Source: Prevotella sp. CAG:1185
Lineage (GTDB): Bacteria > Bacteroidota > Bacteroidia > Bacteroidales > Bacteroidaceae
DNA: 36,899 nt
Reading direction: 5' to 3'
NCBI GenBank assembly: GCA_000436695.1
Contig: HF992526.1
Location: 1-36,899, forward strand
Shown: one piece after another, positions 1-8,900 of the stretch
Position numbering within the stretch: the first letter of the stretch is position 1
Layout of the letters: each line of letters opens with the position of its first letter
Translations under genes and position numbers: made by a program
Notes under the pieces: model-generated
The model's database searches: none
Seen by the model: the letters and a program-made list of their open reading frames with translations, nothing else
What the model was told of the DNA's origin: nothing

Positions 1-125
1 CGAATTTATTGATTGGCAACTTGCGGACATTCATTAATGTTTTATTGCCTGTCGGTCATTCGGATTCTTCCGTTTTCTATTGTTATTTTTAAATTAAAAC
101 TTCGTAAGACACTCCATAAACAATC

Positions 126-168
126 AAAGGAGACGTTTTTTGATGCGCTCAAAAAACGTCTCCTTTTT
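126..168. terminator. Bidirectional intrinsic terminator
   Basis: A perfect 18-base-pair stem (126-143 pairs with 149-166) encloses the five-base loop TGCGC. The T-rich stem end gives a U-run on either strand. It lies 22 bases past the stop codon of the leftward hydrolase gene, so it most likely ends that transcript and could also stop traffic entering from the left. Confidence 0.85.
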
Positions 169-189
169 GATTTCGTTAATTCCGTAAAC

Positions 190-1149
190 TCATTCTTTTG
201 CCAGTTTCTCTTTAAACCATTTAACCACACGGTCGATGACCGGCTTCTGAAACCAGTACATGTCGCCATGCCCTGCACCTTCAACCTCAACATAACTTAC
301 ATCGTCGCCTGCCTTCTTAAGCGCGTCATACAACTGTGCGCTCTGTACAGGCGACACCAGTACATCTGCCGTGCCGTGCATTATCAGGAACGGAGGCAAA
401 TCCTTGCGTATGTGCCCCATCGGACTGGCCTTCATGGCCTTAGCCGTGTCGCTTAGTATGCTTGCACCCGGATACGACGCAAAAGCAGTGCCGTGAACAA
501 GCAATGCTTCAGTAACGGCCTTTGACGCATGTATATCCTGTATCTCCTTCGAATATCCCTCGCCAATGTTCATAAGGTTGCTTATGCCATAAATGGTTGC
601 GGCAGCCTGCACATCCGAACTTTGGTCGAGATAGTCGCCTTGGTCATACTCCTTTTCGCCGCCCATAACGCCTACCATCTGTGCAAGATATCCTCCTGCC
701 GAATCGCCTATCACGCCTATGCGCTGAGGGTCGATGCCGAACTGACGGGCATGGGCACGAAGATAGCGCACTGCCGACTTGCCGTCGACTAACAGGGCAG
801 GAAACATGTCGGGCACTGTGCGATACTCAACCGACGCAACCACAAAGCCGGCTTCGGCAAGAGCCATACGCATCTCTACATATTTATCATGGGCTGCCGT
901 AGTGAATCCTCCTCCGGGGAAATACACTATAGCCGGTTTCGGTTTGTCTGTACGCGGCACGAGCAGAGTCATCTGCAGCGTGCGGTTGTCCGACGTCGAC
1001 GTTATCTGCGAATACACAATGCCCGTAACGGCATCAATGCGTCCACGCTCAATTTCCACCTTCATTGTTTCGTGTATGGCCTGCGCCTGTGCGCACACCG
1101 GAGCCGCCATTAGGGCAGCAGCCAAAATCAAATGGTTTTTGTTTTTCAT
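190..1149 (-). CDS. Secreted alpha/beta hydrolase (esterase/lipase family)
   Basis: A 319-residue serine hydrolase of the alpha/beta fold, related to acetyl-esterase and BD-FAE-like enzymes that remove acyl groups from small esters or decorated polysaccharides. An N-terminal signal peptide (MKNKNHLILAAALMAAPVCA) predicts export to the periplasm. The oxyanion-hole segment YFPGGGF is followed by the nucleophile elbow GDSAGG (Ser150); an acid in HGTADVL and a histidine in GAGHGD complete the triad. I chose the ATG at 1149, because the frame extends upstream only to a TTG and the signal peptide starts at this ATG. The gene stands alone between a strong terminator and a divergent promoter region. 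The substrate cannot be read from the sequence; no polysaccharide-utilisation genes are adjacent. Confidence 0.9.
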   Translation of the reverse strand: MKNKNHLILAAALMAAPVCAQAQAIHETMKVEIERGRIDAVTGIVYSQITSTSDNRTLQMTLLVPRTDKPKPAIVYFPGGGFTTAAHDKYVEMRMALAEAGFVVASVEYRTVPDMFPALLVDGKSAVRYLRAHARQFGIDPQRIGVIGDSAGGYLAQMVGVMGGEKEYDQGDYLDQSSDVQAAATIYGISNLMNIGEGYSKEIQDIHASKAVTEALLVHGTAFASYPGASILSDTAKAMKASPMGHIRKDLPPFLIMHGTADVLVSPVQSAQLYDALKKAGDDVSYVEVEGAGHGDMYWFQKPVIDRVVKWFKEKLAKE

Positions 1150-1212
1150 ATCTTCTACTTTTATCTCAACATGCAGGCCATTAAATTGCAACTGTCTTGC
1201 CTGCACTTGATG

Positions 1213-1220
1213 CAAAGATA
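1213..1220 (-). promoter_or_regulatory. -7 promoter element of the hydrolase gene
   Basis: CAAAGATA on the plus strand reads TATCTTTG on the minus strand, an exact Bacteroidetes -7 box (TAnnTTTG), 64 bases upstream of the hydrolase ATG. A TTTC at 1241-1244 is at the right distance to act as a weak -33 element. Confidence 0.6.
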
Positions 1221-1395
1221 CAAAATTAAGACCATCTTAAGAAATATAACGGCCGCAATTTATAACTGCTTAACAGAGGCAGTTTGGACATAAATAGATA
1301 ATTGCACCGTGTATATTAACCACAAGTTAATCTGCAAAAAATGCCGTTTGGTAAATCAAAAATAGGGAAATTCCTAAAAATAATATGGATTTTAG

Positions 1396-1427
1396 CTTGC
1401 AGAAGCAGGCCCGATACATTAATTTTG
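1396..1427 (+). promoter_or_regulatory. Promoter of the acidic-signal lipoprotein gene
   Basis: TAATTTTG at 1420-1427 fits the Bacteroidetes -7 consensus, and CTTG at 1396-1399 serves as the -33 element with a 20-base spacer. The start codon is 55 bases downstream. Confidence 0.6.
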
Positions 1428-1482
1428 CAACATAAATTTTAATAATAAAAGGAAAAATATTAATCATAAAAACAATATAATT

Positions 1483-2043
1483 ATGAAAAAGTTTACATCA
1501 ATCTTAGCGACAATAATGCTGGCCGTAATGTCACTGACATTTGTGAGCTGCGACGACGACAGCTATATAGCCGACTCTCTCTGGGGTGTATGGGAGGGCG
1601 ATATGTACGTAACGAGCCAATGGAACGGACAAACTTATTATTCGTCTTATTCTGTTCTGGCCTTCGACAAGGATCCTTATGAATATGCTTCCGGCTCAGG
1701 CTACTGGATCGACTATTACAGCAACGCTCCATGGGACTATTTTGCAAGCCACATAAGATGGCAGGTGAACAACCGTAACATCGAAATCTACTCTATCGAG
1801 GACGACACATACTTCACCATATACGACTACTCGCTTTCTAGGAGCTGGTTCAGCGGCACTATCATTGGCGAATATGGCGACCCCATGCAGTTCAGTCTGC
1901 GTAAGACATCATCGCCAAACTGGGGTGACTACGACTGGGGTTGGGACTACTCTTATCCCGGATATGCGCCTTCAACACGTGCTGACGGCAACAACAATGC
2001 CGACAAACCTGTAAGAAAATTCATGAAGAAGCCAACTGAATAA
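1483..2043 (+). CDS. Probable surface-exposed lipoprotein, unknown function
   Basis: A 186-residue lipoprotein that I do not recognise at family level. The N-terminus is a classical signal peptide ending in the lipobox FVSC (lipidated Cys23). Three aspartates follow directly (CDDDSY), resembling the acidic lipoprotein export signal that sends Bacteroidetes lipoproteins to the outer leaflet. The mature part is very rich in Trp, Tyr, Ser and Asp, suggesting a beta-rich domain in the style of lipocalin-like or DUF-type Bacteroidales lipoproteins. The last 25 residues look disordered (Asn/Lys/Pro-rich). The gene is monocistronic, with its own promoter and a strong terminator. Surface location is inferred from the signal; the function is unknown. 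Confidence 0.85.
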   Translation: MKKFTSILATIMLAVMSLTFVSCDDDSYIADSLWGVWEGDMYVTSQWNGQTYYSSYSVLAFDKDPYEYASGSGYWIDYYSNAPWDYFASHIRWQVNNRNIEIYSIEDDTYFTIYDYSLSRSWFSGTIIGEYGDPMQFSLRKTSSPNWGDYDWGWDYSYPGYAPSTRADGNNNADKPVRKFMKKPTE

Positions 2044-2066
2044 AAAAATTTCAATAATCATATTTT

Positions 2067-2111
2067 ACTCCCCGTAGACACTACATGGTGTTTACGGGGA
2101 GTTTTTTTTTA
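2067..2111 (+). terminator. Intrinsic terminator of the lipoprotein gene
   Basis: A 15-base-pair stem with one G-T pair (2067-2081 with 2088-2102; core CTCCCCGTA/TACGGGGAG) is followed by ten T residues. It lies 24 bases after the lipoprotein stop codon. Confidence 0.92.
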
Positions 2112-2449
2112 TTTCACGATGATTTCAGACAACAATTTTATCTGTCCGGCACAAAACTTAGATGCAATCACGACGTCATGATTCACAACAATAAAAAATG
2201 GCAACAGCATGACAATACCTCAGATATCGAATATAAGTTAAGTTTGCCCTGTCATTGAAAATAATGATTTTCAATATAACTTACTGGCCGGAAAACATAA
2301 TATACTTTAAACATTCTATCTTGACAACCCGTACAAGATTTTCACAGTTAACTCACATTAAATCAAGTCTTTATGCGTAGCATGCTTAATATTTTCACGT
2401 TCTTTTTTACATATTCTATGTCCTCTTAATGTGATAAGGGAATAAATTA

Positions 2450-2468
2450 TTGCGTAAATTTAACACAA
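2450..2468. promoter_or_regulatory. Upstream palindromic operator, probably for the Nudix regulator
   Basis: TTGCGTAAATTTAACACAA is an imperfect copy of the fully palindromic site 55 bases downstream. It lies just upstream of the -33 element of the Nudix/ADP-ribosylglycohydrolase operon. Two near-identical dyads bracketing a promoter are typical of an autoregulated repressor. That the Nudix protein binds here is inference. Confidence 0.6.
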
Positions 2469-2476
2469 AAAAAAAT

Positions 2477-2507
2477 TTTGTCGAATAAAAATATCATCTT
2501 ATATTTG
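2477..2507 (+). promoter_or_regulatory. Promoter of the Nudix/ADP-ribosylglycohydrolase operon
   Basis: TTTG at 2477-2480 and TATATTTG at 2500-2507 match the Bacteroidetes -33 and -7 consensus exactly, with a 19-base spacer. The expected transcription start is near 2513-2516, inside the downstream palindrome, giving a leader of only about 15 bases. Confidence 0.8.
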
Positions 2508-2523
2508 CGTAAAATTAACGCAA
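2505..2523. promoter_or_regulatory. Downstream palindromic operator overlapping the promoter
   Basis: TTGCGTAAAATTAACGCAA is a dyad with perfect TTGCGT/ACGCAA arms and a near-symmetric AT core. It starts within the -7 element and covers the expected transcription start, so a bound protein would block RNA polymerase. The second copy at 2450-2468 shares 16 of 19 bases. Confidence 0.7.
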
Positions 2524-2529
2524 AACACT

Positions 2530-3222
2530 ATGGAAGAATTAAATTATCAATACCAATATCCACATCCTGCAGTTACAACTGACTGCGTGATATTTGGCTT
2601 TGACGGTGTAAGCATCAAGGTATTACTCATTCAAAGAGGTATAGAACCGTATAAAGGCGATTGGGCATTTCCAGGAGGTTTCATGAAGATGGACGAGACA
2701 GCAGAAGAGTGCGCTATGCGTGAACTTGAAGAAGAAACAGGATTAAAAAATGCAAACGTTGAACAATTCTACACATTTTCTGATGTTAATCGCGACCCAA
2801 GAGAAAGAGTAATCACCATTGCTTACTACGCATTGGTAAAGATGGCTGAAGTAAAAGGCGGAGATGATGCAGCCAAAGCACATTGGTTTTCGTATAATGA
2901 GATTCCAAGTCTTGCCTTTGATCACGACAGAATACTCCGTAAGGCTATATCAACATTGAAAGAGCGCATCTGTTTCAAGCCGATAGGTTTCGAACTTCTC
3001 CCCGATGTCTTTACTATGGGTGAACTGCAAAACCTTTATGAAGCTATTTTGGAAGTTAAATTTGACAGACGCAACTTCTACAATAAGATGCTGAAGTTAG
3101 GCCTACTTATAGAAGCAGAGAAGCGTCCTGCCAACACGCCATCAAGAATACCCGTAAAATATCGTTTTAACAATAAAAAATATACAGAACTGAAACAAAA
3201 AGGATTTAGACTTGAATTTTAG
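2530..3222 (+). CDS. NrtR-type Nudix/winged-helix regulator or hydrolase
   Basis: A 230-residue protein with an N-terminal Nudix domain (about 10-145) and a C-terminal winged-helix domain (about 155-225), the architecture of NrtR and of Bacteroides AraR. NrtR regulators sense ADP-ribose or related NAD metabolites and repress NAD-metabolism genes. The Nudix box is complete (G50, E56, then RELEEETGL at 64-72), so hydrolase activity is possible; many NrtR proteins have lost it. The next gene encodes an ADP-ribosylglycohydrolase, whose product would be ADP-ribose, which fits this protein as ligand sensor, ADP-ribose pyrophosphatase, or both. Two palindromes around its own promoter suggest autorepression. 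A sugar ligand, as for AraR, is the main alternative, but no sugar genes are nearby. Confidence 0.85.
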   Translation: MEELNYQYQYPHPAVTTDCVIFGFDGVSIKVLLIQRGIEPYKGDWAFPGGFMKMDETAEECAMRELEEETGLKNANVEQFYTFSDVNRDPRERVITIAYYALVKMAEVKGGDDAAKAHWFSYNEIPSLAFDHDRILRKAISTLKERICFKPIGFELLPDVFTMGELQNLYEAILEVKFDRRNFYNKMLKLGLLIEAEKRPANTPSRIPVKYRFNNKKYTELKQKGFRLEF

Positions 3223-3233
3223 GAGGACAAAAT

Positions 3234-5780
3234 ATGTATAACATTAAAATCTTAGGTGGAATTGTCGGCGACATCGTTGGTTCCACACGCGAATGGCATA
3301 ACATAAAGACAGAAGACTTTGAACTGATACCACGAGGAAGTCGCTTCACTGACGACACTGTGATGACTCTCGCTGTAGCCGAGTGGCTGATGACAGACGC
3401 TAACCATACAGAAGCCAAACTTATAGAATGTATGCAGCGGTTAGGCCGCAAATATCATTATGCCGGCTATGGCGGCATGTTTCGCAGATGGCTGGTATCT
3501 AATGATCCCCAACCATACGGAAGTTTCGGCAATGGCTCTGCCATGAGAGTAAGTCCGGTTGGAATGTATGCCAATTCTTTGGAGGAGGCCTTACAACTTG
3601 CCCGCATCACTGCTTCTGTAACCCACAATCATCCCGAAGGAATTAAAGGTGCCCAGGCTATTGCCGCATGCATATATCTTAAACGTACCGAGCGATTTGA
3701 TGTGGCAAACAAGATTAAACGCTATGTTGAGGACAATTTTGGATATAATCTTGATATTGATTTAAAGGATATTAGAGACGACTACAGATTTGACGTCACC
3801 TGCCAGGGAAGTGTGCCCATTGCCATAATGGCGTATCTGCAAGCGCCTGACAGTGCAGAAAAGGCTATCCGGCTTGCAATATCCATGGGTGGAGACTCTG
3901 ATACTATAGGATGTATGACTTCATCCATCGCCACGGCAGAAAATCCATTCACAGTTAGCTGTCACATGCTGTCTGACGAGATTGTAAATCAATGCCGCAG
4001 CTTGCTCACTCCCGATTTGCTGGATATAAATGATAGGTTTTTAGACTTTATAAATCGTCCGTTGTATCAGTCTTACGAAGTTAGCGGATGTAACGGAACA
4101 TTATATGCAGGTGAATATCCCGGTGACAAAAACAAAGAACATGCAGAAGAGAAGATTAAGCACCTTATCCATTTCGGAGTCAGACATTTTATTGATTTGA
4201 CAGAAGAGGGAGAAATGCAGCCATACGATTGCCTGCTCCCGAAGGATGCAACTTATTATCGTTTTCCTATAAAGGATTGCAGTATTCCCGAATCAGCAGA
4301 AAGCGTTATTCCGCTTTTAAACAAAATTGATGAATTAAAACAGAAGGATGACGGCTTTATCTATATTCACTGTCATGGTGGCGTTGGCAGAACGGGTGTA
4401 ATAATAGCCTGCTATCTGGCAAGAAGATTAAAAATAAAGACACTGAAAGAAGCTCTTGAAATCTTGCGCAACAAATTTGCCGCAATGCCCAAGTCTGCTT
4501 ATAGAAGAATCCCTGAAACAGAAGAACAAGAAGGGTTTATTGAGAATTTTATAAAACTCATAAACACCGACAAAGATGCCAATAGGAAATTCGACTATCA
4601 ACGCATTAATGACTATATACGCGGTTCGCTGATGGGTGGTGCAGCAGGAGACGCTCTTGGGTATTCTATCGAATTCATGAGCCGAAGAAGTATTTTGAAT
4701 AAATATGGGCCTGAAGGAATCACAACTTTTGAACTTAACAGAAAGGGCAAAGCTGAAGTAAGCGACGACACCCAGATGACTCTATTTACGGCTAACGGCA
4801 TGCTGACGGGCATCACTCGCGGCCGTATGAGAGGTATTGGCGGCATACCTGAAACCTATATGAGAAATGCCTACATCGACTGGTATTTCACTCAGACAGA
4901 TAAACACGACTATAACATCCGTCCTTTCACATGGATTAGAGATTTACCTGATATGGCTCACAGACGTGCACCGGGAACTACATGTATGAATGCCTGTGAA
5001 AATTTACTACACCATAGAGATGTCAAAAATAACAGCAAGGGGTGTGGCGGCATAATGCGTGTGGCGCCTATGGGACTTTTGCTTGCATGCGATATGGCTA
5101 GAAACGGCAGATGCTCATACTCAATAAAAAGAATGTTTGAGGCCGGAGCATATATAGCAGAGGTTACCCATAAGCATCCGTTGGGTTTTCTTCCTGCCGG
5201 TATGATGACTGAACTAATATTCAGGTTGGTACCACTGTCGCCTGAAGAGGCAAAAGAGAGTATCTGCGAAATAGCAAAAGGCACAATCAAAACTCTTAAT
5301 GATGTGTTTATAGGTCAATATGAAAAGCACAAGCTTTATCTCTCCGATTTAACCAGAAAAGCTATCAGTCTGTCGCAGTCAGACATTGAAGATATTAAGG
5401 CAATAGAAGAATTGGGAGAAGGATGGACCGGCGAAGAAGCCTGGGCTATATCTCTTTTCTGCGCCATCAGACACATAGACAGTATACATGACGCCATTAT
5501 GGCTTCTGTCAATCACAACGGCGACAGTGATTCCACCGGATCAATTACAGGCAATATCATGGGTGCAATTTATGGTTATGAGGAGATTAAGCGACAACAC
5601 CTGTTTTGTCCTGAAGGTAAAGAATTTGAAGACACAATCGAACTGTCGAATATCATACTTGCCCTTGCTGATGATTTGACTACTAATTGTGTAATCAATA
5701 TGTCTACGCCGATAGATACGCCGGCCAGAAAGCAGTGGTATGAGCGTTATTGTGAAATGAGACCTGCAGGGTTAAGATAA
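3234..5780 (+). CDS. ADP-ribosylglycohydrolase - tyrosine phosphatase - ADP-ribosylglycohydrolase fusion
   Basis: An 848-residue three-domain protein. Residues 1 to about 265 are a DraG/ARH-type ADP-ribosylglycohydrolase with the magnesium ligands in place (GDIVGS at 12-17, TDDT 39-42, DSDT 221-224). Residues about 270-440 are a dual-specificity or tyrosine phosphatase domain with signature HCHGGVGRTG (nucleophile Cys380, Arg386) and a likely general acid Asp348. Residues about 455-840 form a second DraG domain (GGAAGDALG ending near 476, SDDT 510-513, DSDS 764-767). All three active sites look intact. DraG enzymes remove ADP-ribose from proteins, nucleic acids or small molecules; the phosphatase could act on a phosphorylated ADP-ribose product or on phosphoprotein. 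A perfect AGGAGG ribosome-binding site overlaps the stop of the Nudix gene, so the two are co-expressed. No signal peptide is present, so it is cytoplasmic. The substrate is unknown. Confidence 0.9.
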   Translation: MYNIKILGGIVGDIVGSTREWHNIKTEDFELIPRGSRFTDDTVMTLAVAEWLMTDANHTEAKLIECMQRLGRKYHYAGYGGMFRRWLVSNDPQPYGSFGNGSAMRVSPVGMYANSLEEALQLARITASVTHNHPEGIKGAQAIAACIYLKRTERFDVANKIKRYVEDNFGYNLDIDLKDIRDDYRFDVTCQGSVPIAIMAYLQAPDSAEKAIRLAISMGGDSDTIGCMTSSIATAENPFTVSCHMLSDEIVNQCRSLLTPDLLDINDRFLDFINRPLYQSYEVSGCNGTLYAGEYPGDKNKEHAEEKIKHLIHFGVRHFIDLTEEGEMQPYDCLLPKDATYYRFPIKDCSIPESAESVIPLLNKIDELKQKDDGFIYIHCHGGVGRTGVIIACYLARRLKIKTLKEALEILRNKFAAMPKSAYRRIPETEEQEGFIENFIKLINTDKDANRKFDYQRINDYIRGSLMGGAAGDALGYSIEFMSRRSILNKYGPEGITTFELNRKGKAEVSDDTQMTLFTANGMLTGITRGRMRGIGGIPETYMRNAYIDWYFTQTDKHDYNIRPFTWIRDLPDMAHRRAPGTTCMNACENLLHHRDVKNNSKGCGGIMRVAPMGLLLACDMARNGRCSYSIKRMFEAGAYIAEVTHKHPLGFLPAGMMTELIFRLVPLSPEEAKESICEIAKGTIKTLNDVFIGQYEKHKLYLSDLTRKAISLSQSDIEDIKAIEELGEGWTGEEAWAISLFCAIRHIDSIHDAIMASVNHNGDSDSTGSITGNIMGAIYGYEEIKRQHLFCPEGKEFEDTIELSNIILALADDLTTNCVINMSTPIDTPARKQWYERYCEMRPAGLR

Positions 5781-5891
5781 TCTTAAGGCAAAATCGGAAT
5801 AATGTGTACCTAAAAACATCTTAACCGCAATCCTTTCGTTTATGGCTTTAACAATAAACTTATGGATAGCATAAAAAAAGTCATAGGATTA

Positions 5892-5940
5892 GGCACTATA
5901 AAATATTTTACATTTACACAAAATATTTTATAGTGCCTTT
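5892..5940. terminator. Bidirectional terminator between the convergent fusion gene and mfd
   Basis: An 18-base-pair perfect stem (5892-5909 with 5920-5937; ends GGCACTAT/ATAGTGCC, AT-rich inner half) with a ten-base loop, followed by TTT on the plus strand. It lies between the stop codons of two convergent genes and can serve both. Confidence 0.8.
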
Positions 5941-5961
5941 GAATTCTTCACTCTTCGTTCT

Positions 5962-8900
5962 TCACTTAAAACTTTCTATCTCACGCAGTTTCTTTACAGC
6001 TTCGCCAACAGTCTTAATTCCTGAAACCATCATCATGCGCTTGCCGGCTACTTCCTTCAGATTGCATGTTCGCGGATTATGACCGATATAGTTTAAGACT
6101 GTGTCGAACACGTTGCTACGGTAATATGCGCTCATGGGGTTGCTCACAAACTGCATGCGCATCTGTCCCTGACGCAGAATAATCTTCTCACAGCCAAGGC
6201 GCTTGCCTATACGGCGCAACGGAACAACCTGCATCAACTCTTCACCCTCATGAGGCACAGGACCAAAACGGTCGACAAGACGCGAACGATAAGCGTCAAG
6301 GTCGGCATCTGTCTGAATGTTGTCAAGCTCACGGTAAAGGAGCATACGCTCGCTGCTGCTGGGCACATACTGGTCTGGCAGATACATCTCGAGGTCGCTC
6401 TCAATGGCGCAGTCCTCAACAAAGTCATCGCCTGTGAATGTCTTGCCCTCAGCCATCTCGTCCTCATACATATCGCTGAACTCATCGTTCTTCAGCTCGG
6501 TTACAGCCTGATTCAATATTTTCTGATATGTTTCATATCCAAGGTCTTCCATAAATCCGCTCTGCTCGGCTCCAAGCAGATTGCCGGCTCCACGTATGTC
6601 GAGATCCTGCATAGACAGATTAAATCCGCTGCCAAGCTCAGAGAATGTCTCAAGAGCTTCAAGTCGGCGACGGGCCTCTTGAGTTAGAGCCGACTTAGGC
6701 GGAGCAAGCAGATAACAGAATGCCTTGCGGTTGCCTCGTCCAACACGACCTCGCATCTGGTGAAGATCAGAGAGTCCGAAATGATGAGCGTCGTTTATTA
6801 TTATGGTGTTGGCATTGCTTATGTCAATTCCGTTTTCAACAATTGTAGTAGACAGCAATACGTCATATTCATAGTTCATGAAATCCATGATAATCTTCTC
6901 GAGTTCCTCAGGCTTCATCTGTCCGTGACCTATTGCCACACGTGCATCAGGCACACATTTTTTTATCATGGCGGCAAGTTCGGGCAGATTGCTTATACGG
7001 TCGTTCACAAAGAACACCTGCCCGTTGCGGCTCATCTCAAAGTTTATCGCATCAGCAATAACTTCCTTATCAAAAGTATGCAGCTCTGTGCATATAGGAT
7101 AACGGTTGGGCGGCGGAGTCTGCATTATACTCATGTCGCGCGCACCCATCAGAGAGAACTGCAATGTGCGCGGTATCGGGGTGGCAGACATGGTCAGCGT
7201 GTCTACATTTACCTTCATCTTGCGGAGTTTCTCCTTTGTTGCCACACCAAACTTCTGCTCCTCATCAATAATGAGCAGTCCCAAGTCTTTAAACTTAACG
7301 CTCTTGCCTATCAGCTTGTGCGTGCCGACAATGATGTCAATCTTGCCGTCGGCAAGGTCGGCCAGCACCTCACGAGTCTTCTTTGCACTGCGTGCGCGCG
7401 ACAGATAATCAACACGTACAGGAAAATCTTTCAGTCGCTTTGAGAACGTCTGATAATGCTGATAAGCCAAAACAGTTGTAGGCACAAGCACTGCCACCTG
7501 CTTAGAATCGCAAGCAGCCTTAAATGCAGCACGCACTGCCACCTCAGTCTTGCCGAAGCCTACGTCACCGCAAACAAGACGATCCATAGGTCTGCGGCTC
7601 TCCATGTCAGCCTTTACCTCGTTGGTGGCCTTCAGCTGGTCGGGCGTATCCTCATATATAAAACTGGCTTCAAGCTCATGCTGCATAAATGTGTCGGGAC
7701 TGAAAGCAAAGCCCTGCTCATGGCGGCGTGCGGCATAAAGCTTGATAAGGTCGCGCGCAATGTCCTTAATCTTTTTCTTGGTGCGCTCCTTCAGTCGGTC
7801 CCATGCACCCGTTCCCAAAGTACTCAGGCGCGGCGGAGTCTCGCTGTCGCGGCGTTTATACTTAGAAATCTTATATAGTGAGTGGATGCTAACATCCACC
7901 TTGTCGTTATTCTGATATATGATGCGTATCATCTCCTGATAGCTGTTGCCGGCAGGCACACGCACCAGTCCGGCAAAGCGACCGATACCAAAATCAACAT
8001 GCACGATATAATCGCCGGGTTCCATCTCCTGCAACTCTTTCATTGTGAGCGCCATCTTGCCGCTGCGAGCAGCATCTGAACGCAGACTATATTTGTGGAA
8101 ACGGTCAAATATCTGGTGGTCGGTGAAGAAACAAGCCGGCATACTGTTGTCGGCAAATCCCTCATGTAAAGTCTTGTCAACAGGCACAAACTCTATCCTT
8201 CCGGCCTTACCCTCATCAGCCAGTGTGGTGAAGATGTCTTTCAGTCGCTCATTCTGCTTAGTGCTGTCGGCTAGGATATAGAGCTTATATCCTCGGAGCA
8301 TATAGTCTTCAAGAGCCTTTGTCAACAGGTCGAAGTTCTTATGGAACAACGGCTGAGGTGTTATATCAAACTTCAGCGTTGATGACGGAGTGCCAACCGG
8401 CTTGACTCCCATATCAATGCGACGAAAACCAGAAGCATCAGCCATAAAGCGTGCCCCATTAATCAGCGACGCATCGGCTCTCATCTCTTTCAATACAGCC
8501 TGCTGCTCCATCTCGGTCAGCCCTTCAAGACGCTCTTTCTGCGCCTGCGACGAAAAGCCATCCTGATAAGTGCGGTCTATAACGTCGCGCACATACAGAA
8601 TGTCTTTAGCCACAATGACGGTGTCTTCAGGCAAAAAGCGCATAAACGACACCTTCTCATCTGTAAGAGTTGCCAGTTCGGGCACAATCTCTATGCGCTC
8701 ACGCTTATCACGCGACAACTGGCTCTGCACTTCAAAGGTTCGTATTGAGTCTATTTCATCACCGAAAAAGTCAATTCGGAAAGGATATTCGCTACTGTAA
8801 GAGAACACATCGAGAATACTTCCGCGCAGGGCAAACTGACCGGGTTCATAAACATAGTCAACCTCGGTGAATCCAAAGTCGCGCAATGTCTTTTCAAGCT

